Shown one piece after another: positions 8,500 to 15,179 of a stretch of 17,650 bases of DNA. Source of the stretch: Ruminococcaceae bacterium UBA2857 (GTDB lineage Bacteria; Bacillota; Clostridia; Oscillospirales; Acutalibacteraceae); contig DEFH01000030.1 in the NCBI GenBank assembly GCA_002350705.1, forward strand, positions 1 through 17,650, in the 5' to 3' direction. The position numbers and the translations under genes are program-made. The first letter of the stretch is position 1. Every line of letters begins with the position of its first letter. The notes beneath the pieces were generated by a model that was not told where the DNA came from, searched no databases, and worked only from the letters and a program-made list of their open reading frames with translations.

Positions 8500-9057
8500 T
8501 TGCGAAAAGGAAATTCCACGCAGGAATTTATCGGTATAAAAGGTTTTACAAAAAACGGCTTGAAAGTCGGCAGGACGGAATTTATTCTGTATCAGGTTCA
8601 GCCGACAAACATTTCGGTCTTATCGCCCGAAAGCATTGATTTGAAAATCCGTCATCTGATGATGATTTTTTCTGCTGTCCCCGACATTGAAGTGTCCTGT
8701 ACGGATTCCTGTGAATGTTTTGATGACAACAGGTATTATCTGAAAGACCGCATTGAAATGGAGAGCAATTCAAAAATCAGAGGTTTGCTTGAAAAGGATT
8801 TAGACTTTCTCGATAACATTCAGACGGAAACAGCGACCGCAAGACAGTTTTTGTTTATTGCAAGGTGCAAATCCACAAAGCCCGAACAGGTGATGTCAAC
8901 GGCAAACCGTGTTGAAAAAGTCATATCGGATCAGGGATTTGAAGTCAGGCGAATGAGCAAGAGAGATATAAAAAGATTTCTTGCAATATACTTTGATGCA
9001 AGCATGGACGGTGACAAAATCCCCGATTATGATGGAGAACAATTTTTTGAGGTGTAA
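8500..9057 (+). CDS. VirB4 N-terminal-like protein of the transfer system
   Basis: A 185-residue soluble protein starting RKGNSTQEFIGIKGF. It contains a block FILYQVQPTNISVLSPESI, then ALxx-like helices and paired acidic/basic stretches (SKIRGLLEKDLDFLDNIQ, ATARQFLFIARCK). This resembles the N-terminal, non-ATPase part of VirB4/TraC-like proteins, which in clostridial ICEs is often a separate gene just before the ATPase gene. The VirB4 gene downstream is only 612 residues, consistent with such a split. TTG at 8500 is preferred because GGGGG (8488-8492) is seven bases upstream; an in-frame TTG at 8482 lacks a site. The end TAA is four bases before the VirB4 ATG. Confidence 0.6.
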   Translation: MRKGNSTQEFIGIKGFTKNGLKVGRTEFILYQVQPTNISVLSPESIDLKIRHLMMIFSAVPDIEVSCTDSCECFDDNRYYLKDRIEMESNSKIRGLLEKDLDFLDNIQTETATARQFLFIARCKSTKPEQVMSTANRVEKVISDQGFEVRRMSKRDIKRFLAIYFDASMDGDKIPDYDGEQFFEV

Positions 9058-9061
9058 AATT

Positions 9062-10900
9062 ATGGGACTTTTAAATATTGGCAGAAAAAAGGAGCTTACT
9101 ACTGAACAGCTTGAAAGCAAGAGGACAAAGGATTTTTTTGATATGATACTGCCGTCAACGATAAAATTTTTGACAGACCATTATATAATCGGAGATTCCC
9201 ATCGCTGTGCGTGGGCAATTAGGGAATATCCGCCATCAACAGAAGAACAGGCTATTCTTGCACAGCTTGCCGACAAAAACGGTGTTACTTTGAGGATATA
9301 TCATCGTTTGGTTGAAAATATGGAACAGCGAAAGATAATTCAGAATGCCACTCGCAAAAACAAGCTGATGTCGGGCGGAAATGATGTCAGTGAAACTATC
9401 GAAGCCGAAAGCAACTTGAATGATGTTGTTACTTTGCTTGCCAATCTTCGCAGAAATAAAGAACCGCTTTTGCACTGTTCGGTGTTCATTGAACTGAAAG
9501 CCAAAAGTATGAGGGCGTTGAAAGAACTCCAAAGTGATGTTTCTATGGAACTGACACGCTCCAAAATTTCGGTTGACCGTCTGACACTGCGACAGAAAGA
9601 GGGATTTTTGTCGGTCATGCCGTTGGGAACAAATCAATTCGGAGATATGTATGAAAGGGTGCTGCCTGCAAGCTCTGCGGCAAACCTCTATCCGTTCAAT
9701 TTTTCGGGCAAGACCGATCCAAAAGGCTTGTATATCGGGCGAGATAAATTCGGCTCAAATATTCTTGTTGATTTCGATAAGCGAAGTGAGGACAAGACCA
9801 ACAGCAATATTTTAATTCTTGGAAACAGTGGTCAGGGAAAATCATATCTGTTAAAGCTGATACTCACGAACATTCGTGAGAGTGGCAAAAATATCATCTG
9901 CCTTGATCCCGAATCGGAGTTTGAGGAGCTGACCGAAAATCTCGGTGGCTGTTACATTGACTTCATGTCGGGAATTTATAAAATAAATCCGCTTGAACCG
10001 AAAGCGTGGAACAGTGATGACAATGTGGAGGAAGATGTTCCACAAGCATTCAAAGGCGTGACAAGGCTGTCACAGCATATTGCATTCCTCAAGGATTTTT
10101 TCAGGACTTACAAAGATTTTGATGACCGACAGCTTGACACAATAGAAATTCTCTTGAAAAAGCTGTATGACAATTTCGGAATAACGGACAGCACCGACTA
10201 CAGCGAGAAAAAATCAACGGATTTTCCGAAGATGTCTGACTTCTATCAGCTGTGTGAAAGTGAATATCTGAATTTCAATGCAAAAGAGAAACATCTTTAT
10301 GATGAAAATATGTTGCAGGAAATTTGTCTTGGCATAAACAGTATGTGCGTTGGTTCGGAATCGAAATATTTTGACGGTCACACGAACATTACCGACAGTA
10401 AATTTCTGTGCTTTGGTGTGAAAGGACTTTTGGATACAAACAAAAGACTGAAAGATACTATGCTTTTCAATCTTCTGTCGTACATGAGCAACGAACTGTT
10501 GGGCAAAGGAAATACAGTTGCCGCCATAGATGAAATGTATTTGTTCCTCTCGAACTTGACGGCAGTCGAATATATCAGAAATGCTATGAAGCGTGTGCGA
10601 AAGAAAGAATCCTCTGTTATTCTGGCAAGTCAGAATATAGAGGATTTTTTATTGCCGAATATCCGTGAATATACAAAGCCGTTGTTCTCGATACCGACAC
10701 ATCAGTTCCTGTTCTATCCCGGACATATCAATCCGAAAGAATATGTTGATGTCACACAGGTTGAAATGAGTGAGTTTGCGTTGTTCAGAATACCTGAACA
10801 GGGTACTTGCCTGTATCGCTGTGGCGGTGAAAGATATCTTCTCAAAGTTACAGCCCCCGATTATAAATCAAAATTATTCGGAAAGGCAGGCGGCAGATAA
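9062..10900 (+). CDS. virB4: VirB4-family conjugation ATPase
   Basis: A 612-residue ATPase that powers T4SS assembly and transfer at the membrane. Walker A is GNSGQGKS (residues 254-261), followed by IICLDPESEFEEL; Walker B is VAAIDEM (486-492) with catalytic Glu after Asp490; then RKKESSVILASQNIEDFL, a sensor-type strand typical of the VirB4/TraC/HerA group. The N-terminal half has a TraC-like region with the paired MLPSTIKF and LRQKEGFLSVMPLG blocks. ATG at 9062 is used because GAGGTG (9049-9054) is seven bases upstream; a longer open frame back to 8981 only overlaps the previous gene in another frame. The stop TAA overlaps the next ATG (TAATG). Confidence 0.95.
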   Translation: MGLLNIGRKKELTTEQLESKRTKDFFDMILPSTIKFLTDHYIIGDSHRCAWAIREYPPSTEEQAILAQLADKNGVTLRIYHRLVENMEQRKIIQNATRKNKLMSGGNDVSETIEAESNLNDVVTLLANLRRNKEPLLHCSVFIELKAKSMRALKELQSDVSMELTRSKISVDRLTLRQKEGFLSVMPLGTNQFGDMYERVLPASSAANLYPFNFSGKTDPKGLYIGRDKFGSNILVDFDKRSEDKTNSNILILGNSGQGKSYLLKLILTNIRESGKNIICLDPESEFEELTENLGGCYIDFMSGIYKINPLEPKAWNSDDNVEEDVPQAFKGVTRLSQHIAFLKDFFRTYKDFDDRQLDTIEILLKKLYDNFGITDSTDYSEKKSTDFPKMSDFYQLCESEYLNFNAKEKHLYDENMLQEICLGINSMCVGSESKYFDGHTNITDSKFLCFGVKGLLDTNKRLKDTMLFNLLSYMSNELLGKGNTVAAIDEMYLFLSNLTAVEYIRNAMKRVRKKESSVILASQNIEDFLLPNIREYTKPLFSIPTHQFLFYPGHINPKEYVDVTQVEMSEFALFRIPEQGTCLYRCGGERYLLKVTAPDYKSKLFGKAGGR

Positions 10901-11400
10901 TGAAAGTTGTAGGTGCGGCTCTGAAAAAAATTGCCGTTGCACTTGTTTCCAATCCGAGAAATTGGAAAACAATTGGCGGTATCATTCTTGCACTGATAAT
11001 GGTTGTGATAACACCGATTGCCGTGATAGTGGCAATTCTGAACGGCAACATTGAGATTGACCAAAACAGGCTGGCACAAATCGTTCAGCAGAACATTACC
11101 GCAGAACAGAGTTCAAATCTTGATATGATAAATACCACTATGGAAAAAGTTGAACAGGAGTTGGAGAAAAGAAATTTGTTGGAATATAAAACGCAGGCTG
11201 AAGTGCTGTATGTTTTTTCTTTGACGGAACATTCCAACGATGAAAACTTTGTCAGGAATTTTGTGAAGTGCTTTAAAAGAGGGATTACGGACGAGCAGTT
11301 GGTGGAAAGAGTGAACGAAAAGTTTGGTACGGCAATTCAGTATGAAGAATTCAAAAAAATGATGGATTCCATTGGGAACGAGGTGAGCGAGCAGTCATGA
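10900..11400 (+). CDS. Membrane-anchored protein resembling the N-terminal part of ICE cell-wall hydrolases
   Basis: A 166-residue protein with a basic N-terminus, one strong membrane helix (residues about 24-50, IGGIILALIMVVITPIAVIVAIL), then a helical region with LDMINTTMEKVEQELEKR and EAQVLYVFSLTE-like sequence (here AEVLYVFSLTEHSNDENFVRNFVKCF). The same arrangement precedes the lysozyme/NlpC-P60 or CHAP domain in the membrane-bound hydrolases that open the cell wall during transfer in clostridial ICEs. Here the protein stops after that region, and no hydrolase domain follows in any frame. It may be a shortened form or a separate adaptor. It starts in the VirB4 stop and ends overlapping the next gene (ATGA, 11397-11400). 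Confidence 0.6.
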   Translation: MKVVGAALKKIAVALVSNPRNWKTIGGIILALIMVVITPIAVIVAILNGNIEIDQNRLAQIVQQNITAEQSSNLDMINTTMEKVEQELEKRNLLEYKTQAEVLYVFSLTEHSNDENFVRNFVKCFKRGITDEQLVERVNEKFGTAIQYEEFKKMMDSIGNEVSEQS

Positions 11401-11636
11401 AAAAAGTCGGTATCAGTGTAATGTTTGATGAAGAAAAGCTGTCTGCAACAAAAATGTATATGTCGCAGAAAAATCTTGATGTAAAAACGGAACTTGAAAA
11501 AGTCCTTGACGGAATGTATGCAAAATATGTTCCGTCAAATGTCCGTGAATTTATCGGCATGAAAGAGCAGACTCCTGTTAAAAACAAGTCTGAAAAAGCA
11601 CAGAAAAAATCGGAGGTGGAAGTTCCAAGCGAATGA
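11397..11636 (+). CDS. DUF6103-like small protein
   Basis: A 79-residue protein, MKKVGISVMFDEEKLSATKMYM, with the pattern (S)xFDEEKLxAxxxYMxxK, then ELEKVLDGMYAKYVPSNVREFI, and a lysine/glutamate-rich tail. This matches my memory of the DUF6103 family, small proteins found next to transfer genes in clostridial ICEs; it looks like a short helical protein with ribbon-helix-helix-like character, but no function is known. It overlaps both neighbours by four bases (ATGA), so it is surely part of the operon. Confidence 0.6.
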   Translation: MKKVGISVMFDEEKLSATKMYMSQKNLDVKTELEKVLDGMYAKYVPSNVREFIGMKEQTPVKNKSEKAQKKSEVEVPSE

Positions 11637-12649
11637 AAACACAGCGATTTGGCATTGAGATTGAAATGACAGGGTTGACAAGAAGTGCCGCCGCCAAGAT
11701 AATAGCAGGACATTTCGGAACATCGGCTGTTCATATAGGCGGTGGCTACGATACCTATACGGTAAGGGACGATGATGATCGTCAGTGGAAGTTGGTCAGC
11801 GATGCAAGTATTCGGTGTGAGAGCCGAAACGGTGAAAATGCAAGCAAGCTGTATTCCGTGGAATTTGTTTCACCGATATGCCATTACGAAGATATCGAAA
11901 CGATACAGGAATTGGTGCGGAAACTTCGATTGGGCGGTGCAAAGGTAAATTCATCTTGCGGAATCCATGTTCATGTTGATGCATCAACGCACAATGCGAA
12001 AACTCTCCGCAATATTGTAAATATCATGGCTTCAAAGGAAGATTTGTTGTACAAAACTTTGAAAGTCGGAGTTGCAAGAGAGCGTTACTGCAAGAAAATG
12101 GACACGAGATTTTTGGACGAGATGAACGAAAAACCGCCTATTACTTTGGACGATGTAAAATCCATGTGGTACAACGGCGGTGATCACAGCCACCGTCATT
12201 ACGATGACTCTCGCTATCATGCTTTGAATCTGCATAGTGTGTTCAATAAAGGCACGATTGAATTCAGGCTGTTCAATTCAACGCTCCATGCAGGCGAGAT
12301 AAAAAGCTATATTCAGCTTTGCCTTGCGATAAGCCATCAGGCATTGGTGCAGAAATCGGCTCGAAAAGCGAAAACGCAGTCCGACAATGAAAAATATACT
12401 TTCAGAACTTGGCTGTTAAGACTTGGTTTGATAGGCGAAGAATTCAAGACCGCCCGACACCATCTTCTGAAAAATCTTGACGGAAATATAGCATGGAAGG
12501 ACCCCTCTCAAGCCGAAAGGCAAAAAGAAAGGCTTGCCACAAGGCGAAGTCTTGAAAATGAAAATACAACCGAAGAAAATACGGAAACACCCGAATCCGA
12601 AACCGATAACGGTCAGAATGAGGATTCGGGTATTCCTTTGACAACTTAA
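11633..12649 (+). CDS. Amidoligase-family protein (COOH-NH2 ligase)
   Basis: A 338-residue enzyme of the amidoligase family, which has a glutamine synthetase-like fold and is predicted to join carboxyl and amino groups using ATP. Visible signatures: FGIEIEMTGLTR (GxExE metal-binding motif, residues 7-11), SVEFVSPI, SCGIHVHVDAST (residues about 109-120), and GTIEFRLFNSTLHAGEIKSYIQL (ExR motif). The last 60 residues are a charged, low-complexity tail. It lies directly before a gamma-glutamylcyclotransferase-like gene; this pairing is known for the family and has been proposed to serve peptide or cell-wall modification and its reversal. Substrate is unknown. ATG overlaps the upstream stop (11633-11636). 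Confidence 0.88.
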   Translation: MKTQRFGIEIEMTGLTRSAAAKIIAGHFGTSAVHIGGGYDTYTVRDDDDRQWKLVSDASIRCESRNGENASKLYSVEFVSPICHYEDIETIQELVRKLRLGGAKVNSSCGIHVHVDASTHNAKTLRNIVNIMASKEDLLYKTLKVGVARERYCKKMDTRFLDEMNEKPPITLDDVKSMWYNGGDHSHRHYDDSRYHALNLHSVFNKGTIEFRLFNSTLHAGEIKSYIQLCLAISHQALVQKSARKAKTQSDNEKYTFRTWLLRLGLIGEEFKTARHHLLKNLDGNIAWKDPSQAERQKERLATRRSLENENTTEENTETPESETDNGQNEDSGIPLTT

Positions 12650-12663
12650 AGGAGAAAAATATT

Positions 12664-13269
12664 ATGGCGAAAAAAAGACTGTATGTGGCTTATGGAAGCA
12701 ATCTGAATGTTCAGCAGATGAGGTTACGTTGTCCGACAGCTAAACTTGTAGGGACGGGAATTGTTGAGGATCATGAACTGCAGTTCAAAGGTGCGGCAAA
12801 TCATTCTTATGCGACTATCGCTGAAAACGAGGGTGAAACTGTTCCGGTTGCCGTGTGGGAACTGCAGCCGAGAGATGAAAAATTTTTAGACAGGTACGAG
12901 GGCTATCCGTCCCATTACTTCAAGCAGAATATTTCCGTAAAGATGGACAACGGTGAAGAAGTGACCGGCATGGTTTACATCATGGACTTGAAACAGAAAT
13001 TCGGTATGCCGTCAGCCGGTTATTTGATGACGGTGTATGACGGCTACAACGACTGCAAACTTGATGTGGAATCTTTGAAAAATGCTGTCAGGAACAGTGC
13101 CGTAAAGTTTGCCGCAGAACTGAGTGAAGAATTGATAAGTGCCATCAAGCCGAAAAAGCAAATGAGTCTGTTTGACTTTGATGATGACGGTGAAGATGAC
13201 AGCGAAGATAACGATGAAGAACTTGACGAAGAAGAAAGTGATGACTGGAGATATTTTTTCAGTCAGTGA
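12664..13269 (+). CDS. Gamma-glutamylcyclotransferase-like protein with acidic tail
   Basis: A 201-residue protein. The first 120 residues form a gamma-glutamylcyclotransferase/AIG2-like domain: VAYGSNLN (residues 8-15, the substrate-binding YGSN loop), VAVWEL and LDRYEGYPSHYF, with Glu79 in the position of the catalytic acid. Known members cleave gamma-glutamyl amides with release of 5-oxoproline. The last 35 residues are extremely acidic (runs of D and E) and end in an aromatic DDWRYFFSQ, an addition not needed for catalysis. AAAGGAG (12648-12654) lies nine bases before the ATG. It follows the amidoligase by 14 bases, so the two probably act on the same bond type, one making and the other breaking. 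Confidence 0.85.
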   Translation: MAKKRLYVAYGSNLNVQQMRLRCPTAKLVGTGIVEDHELQFKGAANHSYATIAENEGETVPVAVWELQPRDEKFLDRYEGYPSHYFKQNISVKMDNGEEVTGMVYIMDLKQKFGMPSAGYLMTVYDGYNDCKLDVESLKNAVRNSAVKFAAELSEELISAIKPKKQMSLFDFDDDGEDDSEDNDEELDEEESDDWRYFFSQ

Positions 13270-13277
13270 GGTCAGAT

Positions 13278-13676
13278 ATGAATAAGCGAAGAAAACTAAA
13301 AAGGCAGCTTGGAAAAAGTTACAGGTACAAAAAATTCATGACAGCTTTTGAAGTGAAGAAGTTGTTAGAAAGTCAGATGGATAAAAATCAGGAAAGGCTT
13401 TATGCTTCACTGATAATAGGCTGCGTGAAAATCCATGTTGTACTTTTTCCGACACCGAAAGGAACGGCTCTCGGCTGTGACATTTTTGTCAAAGACAGAC
13501 CGGACAGCGAAGAATGGATATGTTACGACAGCCTTACAGAGCCGTTCAGATACAGTGCCTTGAATCTGGAACAGGAATTATTTGAAACACTTGATAAGGC
13601 AGTTCGTGAGCATAAATTGTCGTACACGGACTGCAATTTTGAAAAGCTGAACGGCAAAACCGTAAGCAAAATTTAA
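13278..13676 (+). CDS. Unknown basic protein of the ICE accessory region
   Basis: A 132-residue protein that I do not recognise. The first 25 residues are very basic (MNKRRKLKRQLGKSYRYKK); the rest looks like a small alpha/beta domain with LYASLIIGCVKIHVVLFPTPKGTALGCDIFV, then EEWICYDSLTEPFRYS and a helix ending at LDKAVREHK. The basic arm suggests nucleic-acid contact, but this is only an inference. ATG at 13278 is preferred over an in-frame GTG at 13266 that overlaps the previous stop, because GAGG (13268-13271) is six bases upstream. It is the last gene before the reversed cargo operon. Confidence 0.7.
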   Translation: MNKRRKLKRQLGKSYRYKKFMTAFEVKKLLESQMDKNQERLYASLIIGCVKIHVVLFPTPKGTALGCDIFVKDRPDSEEWICYDSLTEPFRYSALNLEQELFETLDKAVREHKLSYTDCNFEKLNGKTVSKI

Positions 13677-13679
13677 AAG

Positions 13680-13724
13680 CCCGTGTGTCGCCCGTGTGAG
13701 CCTCGTGTGCGAGGTTTCGGGGCG
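13680..13724. repeat. 11-bp imperfect tandem repeats forming a hairpin between convergent genes
   Basis: Three 11-base units, CCCGTGTGTCG, CCCGTGTGAGC and CTCGTGTGCGA, lie at 13680-13712. The second and third can fold: CCTCG-TGTG-CGAGG at 13701-13714, enclosed by CGCCC (13689-13693) with GGGCG (13720-13724). It lies between the ends of the 13278-13676 gene (+) and the nuclease gene (-), where a terminator is expected, but no clear T-run follows on either strand. I call it a structured repeat, possibly a weak bidirectional terminator. Confidence 0.45.
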
Positions 13725-13752
13725 AAGTCGGGAAAATATTCCACCATAATTG

Positions 13753-14874
13753 TCAAATTTGCTGAGATGACTTTTTTAGGTTGCATTCAGCACAAAGCAT
13801 TTTACAATTTTCAATAACAGTAGTGCCGCCTTTACTCCAAGGAATCCAATGATCACCGTGCATTTCTTTAAATGATTTCACTTTGCCACAAATATAACAT
13901 TTTTTATTTTGCCGTTCGTAAACGATTTTTTTAGTTCGTTCGTCAAATTTTCGGAGATTGAGGTGCCGTTTATCTTTATCAAAGACATATTCATAAATAC
14001 CTTCCCGTTTAGTAATTTCATCGTCCTGCATAAGCTTTGAAATGCTTTCTTCCAATTCATCTGTTGAATAAGTGTTATTTGCATATTTGTTATATAAAAT
14101 ACCCCAATTAACTTTTTTCATTTCAATGCGATAGTTTTTAGGACATCCGAATAACTGTTTGACCCATTCAATAACAGACTGAAAATAGTTCCATAAAGGT
14201 TCAGCATTTTCGTCATGCTGATGAACAGACATATAATCTTCATAGCCGATATTTTCACTGTCAGCTATCCATTTCAGTGCAAGTTCAAAAATTTCCTGCC
14301 TTATTGCGGATTTGTTATATATATATTCATTAGCTAACTGATATGCTACACAGCCTGTTTTGCTGAAATATCTTTTGGCATCAGTTACCCACGAACCCGA
14401 ATAAATTGCATTCAAAAGTTCTTGTTTTGTGAGAGATTCTCCTTTGAAATTGATGATTTCAAACCAGGTTTTTCGTTCATCATTTGTACCCTTACAGAAA
14501 TAGACTTCAATAGGATAATTCAATATAGTTTCCTGCTGTTCGGGACTAAGATTGCCAAATTTTCTTGGATGTCCGTTGATTTGTACGGAGTAAGCGTTTT
14601 TGACATATCGGCAAATAGACAAAGTTCTCTGCTGACCGTCAAGCATTTCATAAGTGCCGTCATCATTTTCCATAAAGTACATGACATTCAGAGGATACCC
14701 CTTTATTACAGAATCAATAACCGCTTTCTGTTTTTCATCTGAATAAACAAATTCTCTTTGATATGGTGGTCTGATATTGAGTTTTCCGAAGTATCCGACA
14801 ACACCGTTTTCGTCATTGTCCTCATAATCTGCCGTAAGCTCTCTTATTGTAATTGTGTGCTGTTTGATTTGCAT
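13753..14874 (-). CDS. DUF262-HNH nuclease, probable restriction component
   Basis: A 373-residue protein. The N-terminal DUF262 domain shows PPYQREFVY (about residues 36-44), IKGYPLNVMYF and MLDGQQRTLSI with the DGQQR motif; the middle has FEIINFKGESLTKQELLNAIYSG. The C-terminus is an HNH domain with CYIC, HGDH(W)IPWSKGG, N and CAEC, so two zinc-binding CxxC pairs and the catalytic His-Asp-His/Asn are all present. DUF262 proteins such as GmrS and related anti-phage nucleases use the DGQQR loop for nucleotide binding or cleavage; joined to HNH they cut DNA. It directly follows an EcoRI-family methyltransferase, so it is probably the cutting partner. ATG at 14874 follows GAAG by eight bases; a GTG at 14883 overlaps the methyltransferase stop (GTGA). 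Confidence 0.85.
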   Translation of the reverse strand: MQIKQHTITIRELTADYEDNDENGVVGYFGKLNIRPPYQREFVYSDEKQKAVIDSVIKGYPLNVMYFMENDDGTYEMLDGQQRTLSICRYVKNAYSVQINGHPRKFGNLSPEQQETILNYPIEVYFCKGTNDERKTWFEIINFKGESLTKQELLNAIYSGSWVTDAKRYFSKTGCVAYQLANEYIYNKSAIRQEIFELALKWIADSENIGYEDYMSVHQHDENAEPLWNYFQSVIEWVKQLFGCPKNYRIEMKKVNWGILYNKYANNTYSTDELEESISKLMQDDEITKREGIYEYVFDKDKRHLNLRKFDERTKKIVYERQNKKCYICGKVKSFKEMHGDHWIPWSKGGTTVIENCKMLCAECNLKKSSQQI

Positions 14875-14879
14875 ATTTT

Positions 14880-15179
14880 TCACTTCTTTCTTTTAATAGT
14901 TATTCTTGCGTAAGCGGAGTGTACATATTCTCCTGTTTCGGGATTGTATAAAAAGTTTCCTCTTTCAGATTTACCTTTCAACACAGGATTTCCGTTTGCT
15001 TTACCGCCGGATGCTCCTGTATAGGTCATATCTTGCCTCATTTCCCGAAAATTGTTATATGTTCGCAATATGGGTATACCGGCTTGTTCTTCTGTGCTTG
15101 ATTGAAGTAAGCCCAAAATTTCAAACTGTTCAGGGTTGTATTTATCCATAAAGGTTATCGGTACACCCATAATACCGTT
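14880..15179 (-). other. C-terminal domain B of the methyltransferase (in frame with four repeat units)
   Basis: Residues 393-491. It begins NGIMGVPITFMDKYNPEQFE, continues with a unique part (STEEQAGIPILRTYNNFREM, then GASGGKANGNPVLKGKS and NPETGEYVHS) and ends YARITIKRKK. The same opening and closing blocks occur in domain A, but the middle is longer and unrelated. By analogy with variable target-recognition parts of methyltransferases it may set specificity; this is inference. Confidence 0.75.

Noticed and set aside
8981..9061. Earlier ATG for virB4 at 8981
   Set aside because: It would overlap the previous gene by 77 bases and has no ribosome site, while ATG at 9062 has GAGGTG at a good distance.
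10770..11054. + strand open frame overlapping the end of virB4
   Set aside because: It overlaps two well-supported genes in another frame, and its Cys/Asn/Arg-rich product has no recognisable features.
13701..13724. Standard rho-independent terminator
   Set aside because: A GC-rich hairpin is present but no run of T follows on either strand, so I kept it only as a structured repeat.
14422..14742. + strand open frame opposite the DUF262-HNH gene
   Set aside because: Shadow of a gene with clear motifs; no ribosome site and no recognisable product. The + strand frames opposite the methyltransferase (14906-15508) are rejected for the same reason.
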